Source of the DNA: Lycorma delicatula
Lineage: Eukaryota > Arthropoda > Insecta > Hemiptera > Fulgoridae
Assembly (NCBI RefSeq): GCF_047948215.1
Contig: NC_134456.1
Location: 201,388,034 to 201,452,033, forward strand
Length of the DNA: 64,000 nucleotides
Direction of reading: 5' to 3'
This document shows positions 1-11,664 of this stretch, one piece after another (position 1 is the first letter of the stretch; the number at the start of each line of letters is the position of its first letter). Position numbers and translations under genes: made by a program. Under the pieces are notes generated by a model, which did no database searches, was not told where the DNA came from, and was given only the letters and a program-made list of their open reading frames with translations.

Positions 1-753
1 CAATAATATTTGAAGACTAGAAACATAAAACGATAAAAATTTGTAACTAAAAAAAAGAGATTAATTTAAATCAAGATTTTTTTCAAATATATGAGAAAAA
101 TAAATTTCTAAACATCTGCTACAGTAACAGACAATGAAAAAATAGATAAATAAAAATATGAAAGTCAAAGATGACAAAGTACATAAAATATTGATTGGCG
201 GAAGATAGTTGGTAGGTAATTTTATCCAACCTTCTGAAATGTACCAAATCTCCAGGCATGAAACATTTTTTACATATTGAGTTTTCTTTGCATAATTATA
301 GTACAAAATTATTTTAAACTACGATAACCTGATTTTAGAAGCAATTGACAAATAAACTTATAATTAAAAAATAATTAAGATTTATTTTAATAATTAATTA
401 ACAATTAAAAAATACTTTTAATTTTCAATTGTTTCTGCTAATGAAAAAGATGTATCATTAAATCAATAACTGTTTTATAAAATCATTTCAATAATTAGTT
501 TTAAAGATATCAAAGGGTAATGTTTATTTTGCTTATGGATTGCCAAAATGTGAACTCAATTATAGTAATATTAATTCAGTAAAACTAAATTCATTTAGTA
601 AAACTAAAAACTACATTTAAAAAAAATTATTTTAAAATGAAATTTGGGAAATATACCTTTCCCGAATCATTAAGTTTCAAAAAAAGTCAGTCATTAAAAC
701 TACCCATTTGTTTTCTCTTTTCTCACTAACTAGATATTTAAGATGTTTATGTA
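1..753. other. AT-rich stretch without recognisable gene
   Basis: No exon with plausible splice sites, transposase motif or tRNA-like promoter boxes was seen. Short open frames on the minus strand have strongly AT-biased composition and no recognisable motif. Confidence 0.5.
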
Positions 754-2110
754 CAGCAGACTCTCGATTCTCTGGCCCAGTTAAAAAAAAAATTCTCATA
801 AAATGAGTAATAATTTATTTGTCAATGGGTTGAAAGAAGGCTTCTGCTACAATCCTTCTACATGTCGTGTGCATAACATAAGCTAAAACATGCAACGGGC
901 ATTTCCACCCCGCCAGCCTGCTACCTGCCCTTCACTTCCAACAGTTGTCAAAAATTGCAGAATACATCTGTTACTGTTCCTGGTTACATCAGTAAATTGT
1001 TGTTTGGTGTGTTTTTTTTTTATTAAAGATACAAAATGGGTGATAAATGAAAAAAGGTTTCAGTGACTGCAAAGTATAAACTACGTGCAATAAAGTGGCT
1101 GAACTCTGGGGTAACAACAGAAACTTCATTGCCTCGTAGTCAGGAGTCAGAAAAAGTATGGTTGGGGACAAAGATAAATCAAGCAAAAATCGTAAAGTGG
1201 TATGCCACCAATATGTATGTCTTCCCTGACCACCTGCATCATGAACATCTGTACGTCCTGCTTTAAAGTTCCTGCACCATTGCTGTCACTCATTGAAGTT
1301 TCACAGTACACATTACTTATTCGTTTATGAATTTCAGCTGCATTACACCCCTCAGCCTGAAGAAATCGAATTACTGCAGTAGACATGTTTACGTGCTAGC
1401 TGCATATTTAGAACTAAACGAAGTAACGCAGCGTGATTGAAGACCATAAATAGAGACGCTGCGCAATACATATGCGCAAAAGTTCATCCGATTTTTGCAC
1501 GGGTTTTTTTGAAAAAAAAAATAACCCTCGCGAAATAAATAAATAACCCTCATAGAAGAAGATTCATAATTTACTATCAGTGTTAGGTCGATTTAAAAAA
1601 TACTTCAGTATTAACCAGCACCATAACTGGCAAGGCTTATCTGCTGTATGTTGGTTCAAAGATTGTCTTTTTAAGTTTATTGAAAAGGAGAAAATTTTTG
1701 AGGAGCAGTTGTATAGATGTGATGAGACCAGTTTAAATTGTAGAATACTCCCTAAAAAACATGTGCATCAAAAAAAGAAGCCACTGCCCCAGAACACAAG
1801 AAACGCAAAGAATGAGTAACCACTTCGACTTGCAGTATACAACTGACAACAACAAGCTAAGGTAAAGTAAATAAGAAAATCAAAGAAATTTAGAGCATTT
1901 AAAAACTGAAAAATCAGGAATCACTACTCATATATTAACACAAAGAGAAAGCATGGATGAATTCAAAATCTTTAATACCTGGTTCCAAAAAGAATTCATA
2001 CTGATTGTACAAGTAGAAAAACATTTGAAACATCAATTTGATGGGAAAAGTTGTGCTCCTTCTTGACAATACACTTTAGCATCTGGCCAACAACGAACTC
2101 ACAGGTGGGA
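754..2110 (+). pseudogene. Tigger/pogo-type (jerky-like) DNA transposon remnant
   Basis: A TA dinucleotide at 752-753 is followed by CAGCAGACTCTCGATT, which resembles a Tigger-type terminal inverted repeat. About 1045-1215 encodes a CENP-B-like helix-turn-helix segment (KYKLRAIKWLNSGVTT ... KIVKWYATNM). About 1560-1815 encodes the start of a DDE domain (RFKKYFS, GLSA, then CDETSLN with the first catalytic Asp). About 1950-2080 keeps the next part, ending in VVLLLDN with the second Asp, but with stops and frame changes. The stretch between HTH and DDE is replaced by minus-strand sequence from another element. No 3' inverted repeat was found. In autonomous relatives the protein binds the repeats and performs cut-and-paste transposition; this copy is dead. 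Family call is by motif recognition. Confidence 0.7.
1207..1560 (-). mobile_element. Mariner-like (SETMAR-type HTH) fragment nested in the Tigger remnant
   Basis: Reading leftward from an ATG at 1386, the frame encodes an N-terminal helix-turn-helix module (MSTAVIRFLQAEGCNAAEIH ... ISNVYCE) of the type that opens mariner/SETMAR-like transposases. Only the first module remains; the frame then degrades and the catalytic part is absent. Upstream noncoding sequence to about 1560 contains AATAACCCTC twice (near 1522 and 1546), possibly the element's terminal repeat. It lies between the HTH and DDE parts of the plus-strand Tigger remnant, so it probably inserted there and then lost its 3' part. Confidence 0.6.
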
Positions 2111-3717
2111 GACACCAAAACTTTACTTTTACTTTACTTTACTTTTTTAAATTTTACTTTTTAAAACTTTACTTTTTAAAATTTTTTGTCTGCCAGTGGA
2201 CCAGCACATCTTTGAAATGTTAAAGAGAAAGTATTTTCAGCGTCTTCTCAGTTTGTGGTATAAAAAATGTTTTCTGTTCGTTTATGTTTTAAATGGTATG
2301 GGTGGGACAGAAAGTGTACTTATAGAACTCCAGCCTATGTACTACACATTGCATAATTCAAAATGCATTAATTTTACTTTATCCAGAACAATTTTAATTA
2401 AAAATATAAAGCATAACTGTATTGGTTTTGACAGTCATTTATTAAAAACCAGAAGATGGTACACAGCTGTCATTATTCTTAAGTAAAATTTTAGCGGTTT
2501 CTGATTTTTGTTTGTTTACTAATGCATGTAAAAAACATTTTTTTTTCATATGTACCTAGATTGACTGACATTTCCACATATTCCGTCTACCCAGGTGATA
2601 TCTTTAAATTAGCACTTGGAAACAGCAGGATATCTTTTTCAGTGAATCATAATATGAAACTTTTCCTCTGGACCCCTTGCCACAAAATGGAAGGAAATTT
2701 ATTCTTTTTCATATATCCAAAACAGAAGGTAAACAATTTCACGAGATAAATAAAATAGGGATTACATATACAGAATTTTGTCACCAGGCTGGAATCATAT
2801 TTATTTTTTCATGGTAAAATGAACAACTATTCGCAATTTTTTAGTGATCATTTTGCAAAAATTATAAATCAGTTTTTTTCATTAGAAAAAAATTGATTTA
2901 TAAATTTTGAAATTAATAAATAAATAGTTTTTTTTTTTTAGTCTTAATTATTAATAAAGTAGTGAAAAATAAATGTTATAAATATCTACATAATTTTTAT
3001 TTTTACTTTTTTTTTTCATTTTAAAATACTTCAAAGAACAAAGAAGCACAGTTGAGTAACAGAGTAACACTGAAATTAAACTACTTACCTCTACCTTGAT
3101 ATTTATGAGTAAATATTTATAATTATTGTACCTGCACAAATAAACTTATAAAATTACGCAGTATGATTTTTAAAACAGTTAACGTTATATTAATATGTGG
3201 AGTAAATCTTAAAATTCATTTACACTTTACAAACTGCTTCCAAATCTTTTAACATAAATTGTTCTTAAGACCATACAAGGAAAATTTATCTTCTATTTTT
3301 CTTTTCCTTCCTCCACATATTTATTTATAATCATTTTTGTATAATATTAATAATGAAAAGTGTTATTTCATCACTTCTTGTTACTAAGCTTCATTTGTTC
3401 ACTCTTGTAATTCTTATCCCTTTAGATTTTACGCTGTATATCATTGGACGTGCTGCTGTCGTGTTTCACTGACTAACAAAAGTCTTTCAATTCATCTTTA
3501 TCAATTTTAAACAAAATTTAAATAAGATACTAATAAGATTTTCACAATAAAATCCTTCAATAAAAAAATTCTCATTTTATTAAAAAGTAAAGTAACATCA
3601 TAGTTGCAAACTGATTTGTTATAAAAAGCATGTTTTTTAAGTACAATTTTGATATAAAAAACAAGCAATTTTTTTTTAAATCTATATTTACCTGAAAGTT
3701 TGGATCTTAATCTACAT
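2100..3717. other. AT-rich stretch with ACTTT-type tandem repeat at its left end
   Basis: About 2125-2190 is a run of imperfect ACTTT/ACTTTTT units. The rest holds only short open frames without recognisable motifs. No exon or element was supported. Confidence 0.5.
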
Positions 3718-3860
3718 AATTTCCATCAGGACTATATGGTGGGTGATCAATTTGTTCCCAGCCAACTGACACGATGAGATCTTACGTGCGATGAGCCACG
3801 TGTGGCCGAGCATTGTCATGAAGCGCAATCGTAACAGCTGACGTTTGTTCAGTTTTGCCG
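3718..3860 (-). pseudogene. Mariner-like transposase fragment (D34D region)
   Basis: Read on the minus strand, the stretch encodes LHDNARPHVAHRT, an interrupted linker, and then WEQIDHPPYSPD. These match the second catalytic Asp box and the YSPDL box of mariner transposases. A stop interrupts the linker and the reading ends at SPD, so the third Asp is missing. It abuts a minus-strand pogo-like transposase remnant to the right. Confidence 0.65.
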
Positions 3861-5325
3861 CTTAGTGTAAGAGGATGATCATTTTCAATCTACCACTGCT
3901 TGCATTGTGCACGAATACGATTTTTAAAGATTTATTAACCCCAACATCCAGTGGTTGTAATTGACTTGTCATACCTCCAGGAATTATAATTAAATTACAT
4001 TTCCATTTGTCATTTTTGTTTTAATGTTGTCAGACAAATGACCACAAAAAGCACCCACATTAACATAGTTTCATTTCAGAAGTCCACCCGGTTTAAGTTC
4101 CCATACATATCCTAACCAATTTTGCAATAAATTACTTCTTCCAGGCATCCTGTTGGGCTCAAACAATTATACCATCACAGAATCTTATTTTTGGTACAGT
4201 GTTCCTGTTCATAATTACACATGGCAATAATTTTGTCCATCAGCAGTAGCACTCAACAGTTACCTTACTTTCTCTTATCCAATTGTTTTTACAATTACTT
4301 ATGTCCCTTCTCACTTATGGTGTAATTTGGTGGCATATCAAAGAACACAGCAACTTCATCAGCATTACAAATTTGACTAAGACAGTTTGTTTCTTTCATC
4401 GTAGATCAATTTACATAACACTGATATTGGGCTAATTTATGCTCGTAATCTGATGGTAACTTCTGGCAAATGGAGGTTCTGCGACACAATGTCAGACATT
4501 GCCTACTCATGAATTTCTCACACCATCCACAGCTAGCTTCAATTGAAGGTCATTATTCCTGGCAATTTCCCTAGCCTTTAACATCAGCCAATCTCTTATC
4601 ACTGGAGATCCTTTTGTGTGGAGTTTCTTGAAATAGGCCAAAACAGCAGCATCAATTTCCAAATTTTTCTGTTTTGGTCCTGAAAAAATTTCTTCATTTG
4701 TTTACATACAAATAATTTCTGTTTCACTTCATTCACTGACAGACATTCACTTCATTCACCAATAACTGTTTACAAGTGGCATGATTTCCAATGTATCAGC
4801 ACATAAAATAACCTTGGGTTTAAAGTCTGTATCACATATGAAATGATTTTTCATAAAGAAGAAATGGTTAGAAAAACACAACAAATAGGGAGAATGGAAT
4901 TACAAAAACCTACTAATTTACAACTACAACAGCATACTGTATGCCTGTTCAACATCGAATGGAGGTTAGACAAGAAACATGAAAAACGTTTGTCATCATG
5001 CATAGAGCACATGCACAAATTGCAGAATGATGATAAATTATGATGTCAACAGAAAAAGCTGTTTAGATGTCAAGCTCTTTGAGATGAGTCATCTTTCTAG
5101 AAACTTGTATACGTTCTATACAAGATGACAAACATTTTTCAATTCCACTCGATGTTTAACAGACGTACGGATTCAAAAACTTCAGCTGTACATCTATCAA
5201 CTATGCGTTTTTGTCAAATGGGATTAAACCTCCAACTAAAGATGTACCTAGAATTTAAGACACACCTGACATTTTGACCCTTTAATCTGTAAGAAAAGGC
5301 GAGTCTTAAATTCAAAGTAATACAG
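3861..5325 (-). pseudogene. Pogo/Tigger-type transposase remnant (CENP-B HTH/DDE family)
   Basis: The probable 5' inverted repeat lies at about 5297-5325 (minus-strand start CTGTATTACTTTGAATTTAA). Leftward, about 4700-4540 encodes IDAAVLAYFKKLHTKGSPV ... LMLKAREIA, the second CENP-B-type DNA-binding half. About 4440-4330 encodes a degraded stretch matching the first-Asp region, 4240-4180 matches PxVIMNRNTVPK, and 4010-3930 gives VIPGGMTSQLQPLDVGVNKS, a very characteristic block just after the last catalytic residues. Numerous stops and frameshifts. The end beyond 3861 is lost next to a mariner fragment. Confidence 0.72.
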
Positions 5326-5369
5326 TATATTCCTAATTCTTGCATCTGTAAACAAACACAACTCTTTTA

Positions 5370-5960
5370 GACTAACGACTTAATTCTCACACTTACTTAT
5401 TTCTGCTTTCTTTGGAATGGTAACAATGACTTTTTTAAATATGTTCAGTCTCTAATACTAGTAATCTACTCATACTATCAGTCCATTCAAACTTCTAAGT
5501 AAGGCAGCAATTCTGATATCTATCATATATCTCTACACCTTATTTCAGTTTTCCTGTTAAAGAGTTCTATTCAGAACTTCTTCTTTTAAAACCCTTATCT
5601 CTAAATAATCTCCTTTAATTTCATCTTCAATTTCTTTTTCCTACTCCTAAACCTCATCTGATGATTACTTACCACTGTACAATTCCTCTATATATTCCTG
5701 CCGCCTTTAATTCTTTCTTGCCTCTCTAACAATGTTTTTCTATCCGCTTTTGGTATAAATACATTTTGAGTTCAATTCCCTAATTTTTCTTCTAATTTTT
5801 CTGTATTCTACATCAACCAATTCTCCTTAGCTATTTTCTTTTAATCAATTTTGTTTTTTAAAGAGACTATTATTTCCTAACTCTAAATCTGCAGAATATT
5901 GATACTTTCTACAGTCATCCATAAATTCAAAGTATCTTTTGTTAGATGGTTTTCACCAAC
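5370..5960 (-). pseudogene. LINE fragment, endonuclease-RT linker and RT start (LINE-A family)
   Basis: Read on the minus strand, a degraded frame gives GELVDVEYRKIRRKIRELN, then RQEYIEELYSGK, an acidic run (EKEIEDEIKGDYLEIRVLK) and finally KKVIVTIPKKAE. This order matches the linker and the first reverse-transcriptase block of the LINE at 39.6-42.8 kb. Stops and frameshifts are frequent. No ends were identified. Confidence 0.55.
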
Positions 5961-7344
5961 CATGCTAACTAAAGCTGTCGTTCCTTCCTTAATTTAAATT
6001 TTGTAATTAAATAATATTTATTATAATAAATTAAATTTATTTCTCTTCAATTAATCCACATTTTCAAATGAATTTTACCTGTAATTAATTACTTTTGGTT
6101 TCAATTTGTTTGAAATTTTAACTTGCACTATTTTTTTCTAATCAACTGTATCCCAACACTATGTTTTTAGGTTTTTTTTTAGTTTCAACCCACACATCAA
6201 TACAACTAAATAAAAGTCAGATGTTTGCTACTAGAGATCTTTTACAGTCCACAATTTGACTCAAAACCTCTGCATGACAGTTATATAAATGATCAATGTA
6301 AATAAATAATGACACCTTCAACCAATGTGTATCTTTCTTTGTAAATTCTAAAAAGATGTTTGTAGTCAGTAGTTTATATTGAGTTGTAAAATTCTGAAAG
6401 ATCTCTAACCCACCAAACATTAACATCACATCCCCCCCCCCCACCTCCATCCAGCTCGGGTCTGCTTGCGGCATAGAACAGTAAAATTACCATCTAAATT
6501 TGATTCACCCTTGTTCATACCTGTTATGATTGCACCAACATTCTGTTTGCTTCCTAATACCATGCAATTTTCTTTATGAAGGAAGGATGTCTGCATATTT
6601 TATTCTTGTTAATCTTATATCCCTAACTATAATATATAATGTCTTAAAACTAATAATCTAAAAAAAAATTTCATGCAAAATTTAATCTTTTAAACAAACT
6701 TAGCCCTTACATAAAACAAATACTAGAAAAATATTAAGCAAAATTTTGCAAATGGAAGCCACTAATGGGAATTCACTGATTTTTGGAGTAATCAAAAACA
6801 AGCATACTAAAAATAAAACCAACAGAAATACACATTTACAAAATAAAATTAAATTTAAGAAACTACAATGTAAAAGATCAACTTCCTCATGCTGCAACTA
6901 CAAATACACCATTGATTTAAAATAAGTTACAAATAGAATCAGCAGACAAAACCTATGGAACAGAATAAGGTAGGATGTGAAGTTTTAATTTTAGTAGGAA
7001 ATAACTTCTGCAAATTGGTTAAACGTAAGAGAACTATAAAAGTATGACACTAAAAATACTTGTAAAACCAAAAATTTATTTATAAACATACAAAATACTG
7101 CCTTGTTTAAAAAAAAAAATTCCTTACTACATTCGTCTTTTATATATTTTTACCACAATTGGTCACTTACATTATCCAAGAACTTCTTTAAAACAGCAAC
7201 AATACCTTATGATTATAAACAAAACCTTTTCTTAAAGTACAAAACAATATATAAAATTATCTTAGAATATTACAACTGATATAAAAATACACCAAAATAA
7301 AAAAAAAACAAAATGTCCTTAACATTGCCTTCTGTTATACAAAA
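5961..7344. other. Intergenic sequence and probable Srp9 3' UTR
   Basis: The right part, up to 7344, lies just downstream of the Srp9 stop codon and should contain its 3' UTR. An AATAAA on the minus strand near 7074-7079 is a possible polyadenylation signal. A run of about 11 C sits at 6432-6442. Nothing else was recognised. Confidence 0.4.
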
Positions 7345-7437
7345 TCACTCCTTAGAGGCCATATGCCGCATTAAATTAATAATAAATCTCTCTATTTTCT
7401 TGAAATCTTGTATAATTTCAGTTTTGTATTGTAGACA
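7345..7437 (-). CDS. Srp9: Srp9 coding exon 3 with stop
   Basis: 30 codons plus TGA, preceded by acceptor TTTTAG. It starts CLQYKTEIIQDFKKIERF and ends LMRHMASKE: the third strand and C-terminal helix, with the conserved L-M-R motif. Confidence 0.92.
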   Translation of the reverse strand, partial: CLQYKTEIIQDFKKIERFIINLMRHMASKE

Positions 7438-10400
7438 CTAAAACAAACACCATTGCAAAAAGTTAAAATCAAACAATACAGAGTTCATAAAAAACTTACT
7501 TTCATTTAAAATAAGGTTTGTTTTTAATAAAAGCATTATATAATACCAAAACAATTCTGTAGTTCAATGAGTCACTAAATGCCAAAAATTATGGATCAAT
7601 ATTTATCACTAAATAAATTTAAATAATAATGAATCAATAATTCACAGATTCTTTCATTTCCATAAAATGTTATTTTTATGAAAAGGATCTTACATTAAAA
7701 TAAATAATTGTTTCATAACAGAGCAAATAAAAGTCAAACATAATAAGTAATATTTAATACAAAAAAATTTGAAAACTTATTTTTTTATTCATTTTACTCT
7801 TTAAGAATGTGTTTCCAGAAGTTTCATCTATTCAGATAGCAAATCTTTTCGAGACCTTTAAATAGTGAGACGTCAGAAAGGTTGTTATATCTGTCAAAGC
7901 CTACAAACACCAAATAGTCAAATCCAGGGCTTTCATTTTAGCAGACAGTATGCTACTGACTGAAGAATTTGTTTTTGTAAGTAGAAATTAACAAATTAAA
8001 TGAATCAAATGTCAAAAAATAAAAATAATTGAAAAAAAAATAAGATCCATGTAACATCATATTAGAATCTGATAGTCATTTTTAAGCATCAATTTTTTTA
8101 TCAATCAGCTAATTTGGTTTTGGATTTAACTTATTTACAAAAAGAAACTGATGATGTATATACCTCTAAAAATTTGTTAAGAAAGTGAAAGAAATAATAT
8201 ACATTTTCTTTACATTAACTAATTAAGATGGATGCACGATTCAATTACTTAAAAAAATTAAGCATTGTTAACAAATATGTTTAATAAATCATACACGTAT
8301 ATTTTTTCAAATTTATCGTAATACGAAATATTAAAAGTAAAATATAACTGTAAATAAACACTTATAAAAGACAGCAAGAAATGAGGTAATATAGAAGGGG
8401 GAAAAGAACAAAGTTGCTAAGCACCAATAATTTTAATCAATCAATTGATTACTTTAGAAATGTTCGTAAACAATGTTTCTGACAATTAATAAATTAATCT
8501 TTATCACTATAGTCAAGGAAGTAAAACATTGGGCATAAGAGTTGACATGTAACCTACTTATACCATGAAAAATCCACGTATGTATATAAGAAAAGTATAT
8601 ATATAACAGAGACACAAACCAAGTATATTTTAAATTCTATAATACAAACCACCTAGAACAGAACATTGAGATAATATACCTTAATTTTGAAATTAAAGTA
8701 AGATAAGTCTTATCTAAATATTCTATAATATTTATATAAATATAAATAGTATAATATTTATTACAAAAATGTAATTATAACAAATAATTCTGTTATGGCA
8801 CGGAAAATATGCCATAACAAAAGAACAATTCTCACAAAATTTATCATTACAACCAGTACAAATACGATTAAGATCCATATCAGAAAATAAAAAAACATTC
8901 TTGAAAATTTTTGTTTCGAGTGTAGCTTTACAGAAATGAAGCATGGACAATAAACAGAGCAAAAAATAAAATAAACATCTTTTAAAAGTGGCGTTACAGC
9001 AGGATGAAGATCATTAAGTGGGTTGTTAAAATACAAAATGAAAAGATATTAATGTGAACAAAAGAGGAAGGACTGTAACACAATCTTGTAAAAGATGAAC
9101 TAGGTTAGTGAACTAAACATTAAGATATCCAGTTCTGGTTAATGTGGTAACAGATGGAAGAGTAGACAAAGACAGGAATTTATAAAACAGATAATATATA
9201 ACAAATAAATGGAATAGCTTTCAAAATATATGGTCTAACACATTTTGCAGGCAACTGAAAATGGTTCTTAATCACTTTTGAATACTTCTATAAAGTTTCT
9301 TTATAGGACAAATTTATTCATGAAGATATGAGTCATTTTAATAATATACAGTATCGAGTGAACAAATTCATCCGAACAAAGGGAATTTTCACCATGGCAG
9401 ACTGCTTGCTGTTTGGTGTTTCAGGTTATGTTAGTACAAATGCCAACAGAATTAATGGTTTTTGTGCTTTTATAATTCACTGTCAATTAGTTTTTAGTGA
9501 CCTTGTGAGTTTCTGTTATAAGTTTTTTATTTACAATGGATTTAACCCCACGAAAACGGTCAAAAATTGTTGCTCTGTCCCAACACATAAATGACTCAGA
9601 CAGATTGCCATTGAGTGCAATGTGGGGTTAAGTACTACAAATTAAATTGTGGAAAGGTTTAGGGAAATAGGTTTCGTCTCTTCAAAGAGAAAAGGGAAAC
9701 GTCAAAAAAAGAAAGCCACACCTACACAGATCAATTACTAATAAGATAATGCAAAATTAATCCAAGATAGTCATCTTAATAGGGACTTGAGAGCATGTGG
9801 GACTAATGTTTCTGATATGACAATTCATAGAAGACTGTTGGGAATGGGAAGGGGTTTGTTCAAAAACGTAAAAAGAATCAGTTACAGACACTAATTATGA
9901 AGACAAAAATACTTCAACTGGCAAAGGAACATAAAGCATGGACTATTGAGATATGGAAAAACGCTTTTTTTCAGATTAGACTCATTTCTTTATCCAAGGG
10001 AAGAGAGTAGCTTACATTTGTAAGCAAGCAGATGAGAATACTACGCCAGCACACCTGCAACAAGCTCCCAAACACCTAGCCAAAAATATGTTTAGGGGAT
10101 GTTTTTTACACATGAAGGGCCCAGGAGGTGTATTTGGTTTGTTTCAATCGTTTAGTGATGCTTTTAATTTATTTAGAAAGGAATTTTATGCCTTAGTTAT
10201 TTAGAAAGGAAAGCACTTATGCCTGTGAATGTGATGATAAAATCAGACCAATACATTAATATATGCTAAAAGAAAAATAGTCCCACTTACGCAGAAGAAC
10301 CCAGAACTCATTTTCAAATAGGACCTTGCACCATGTCACACGTCAAAGAAAGCAAATGAGTTCTTCAAAAACCAAAAAAAATAGAGTTCTCTCATAGCCA

Positions 10401-11495
10401 GGAAACTCCTCCAATCTGAATCTCACTTAAAATTTATAGGCCATACTAAAAAGAAGACTTGGATAAATGAAGTGTAGCACAAAAATTGACCTTATTAGTT
10501 TAGTGATACAGGTTTGGTTTCAAGATGAAGAAATCAAAAATCATTGTTCTACCTTAGTGGAATCAATACCAAAGAGCATTAATGATGTAATCAAAAACAA
10601 GAACTATTAAATTTGAGTAAATTTGACCATTAAAACATTTGTTTCTTTTAAAAATAAAATTTTCTGTTACAAATACTGTGTTTGGATTAATTTGTTTGCC
10701 ACTGTACAAGTTGAAAGAAGAGCATAATAATGTAATTATATACAATAAAACTTTTCTGGAGTGAACTACAAATAAACCAGAAAAAAGTAAAAGCAAAAAT
10801 AATACAAATTACTTCTAAACAACTGTTATATCTTTATAAACCATAACAAAAAATTTGTAGAATTACAGCAGTTGAAGTAAAGGAAATGTATGATACATGG
10901 GTGGAAGATAATTCTTTCCTGGATGTGAACAGTTTGATAACAAAACATACTTTTTAACCAGATACGCATATTTCTAAAATTGGTTATAATTCAATATAAA
11001 GTATGCTACTTCCAGTTTTTAATCTAGTGCAGGAATTTTGCCCCAAAAGAGATTACTTTAATGAAATTTTTAGGAGACAGAATCTATCCAAATAATACAA
11101 CATCTGACAATTGTTAAATAATGTTCACTTATGTTTAGTTGTTAGGATATTATTCTGTTAATGAGTTTTGCTGTTTTAAGTTAATATAATTAGAGTGAAT
11201 TCTGTAATTGCCTTAATGATTCATCAAATATGAAAGTTTTGTCAATATATTTTCTTTAAAAAAATATGTTTTTGTTTGAATGCAGTTAATTTAATTTCAT
11301 TATCCTATAATGAGATTTTTACTATTATTGAATTACTGAATATTTTTTGACTAATTTTTAATAAAATACCTTGAAATAACTATAAAGTATTACCTTGAAG
11401 TAAAAGCATAATAACAGAGGATTATAGCAAATGCAATATCTTATTAAATGGATTTAAAACAAGAAAATAAATCTGTGAATGGTTAAATATAATGG

Positions 11496-11552
<57 letters not shown>

Positions 11553-11618
11553 ATGACAAGGCAAAATTAGGGCAAAATTCCTACACTAGATTAAAAAAAT
11601 AATAATGTGGAAAAAAAA

Positions 11619-11664
<46 letters not shown>

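Noticed and set aside
4843..5043. 66-codon plus-strand open frame
   Set aside because: Lies antisense inside the pogo-like element between its inverted repeat and DNA-binding part; no motif.
8732..9036. Two overlapping hydrophobic minus-strand frames in Srp9 intron 2
   Set aside because: Composition follows AT bias, the two frames overlap each other, and no motif or splice context supports them.
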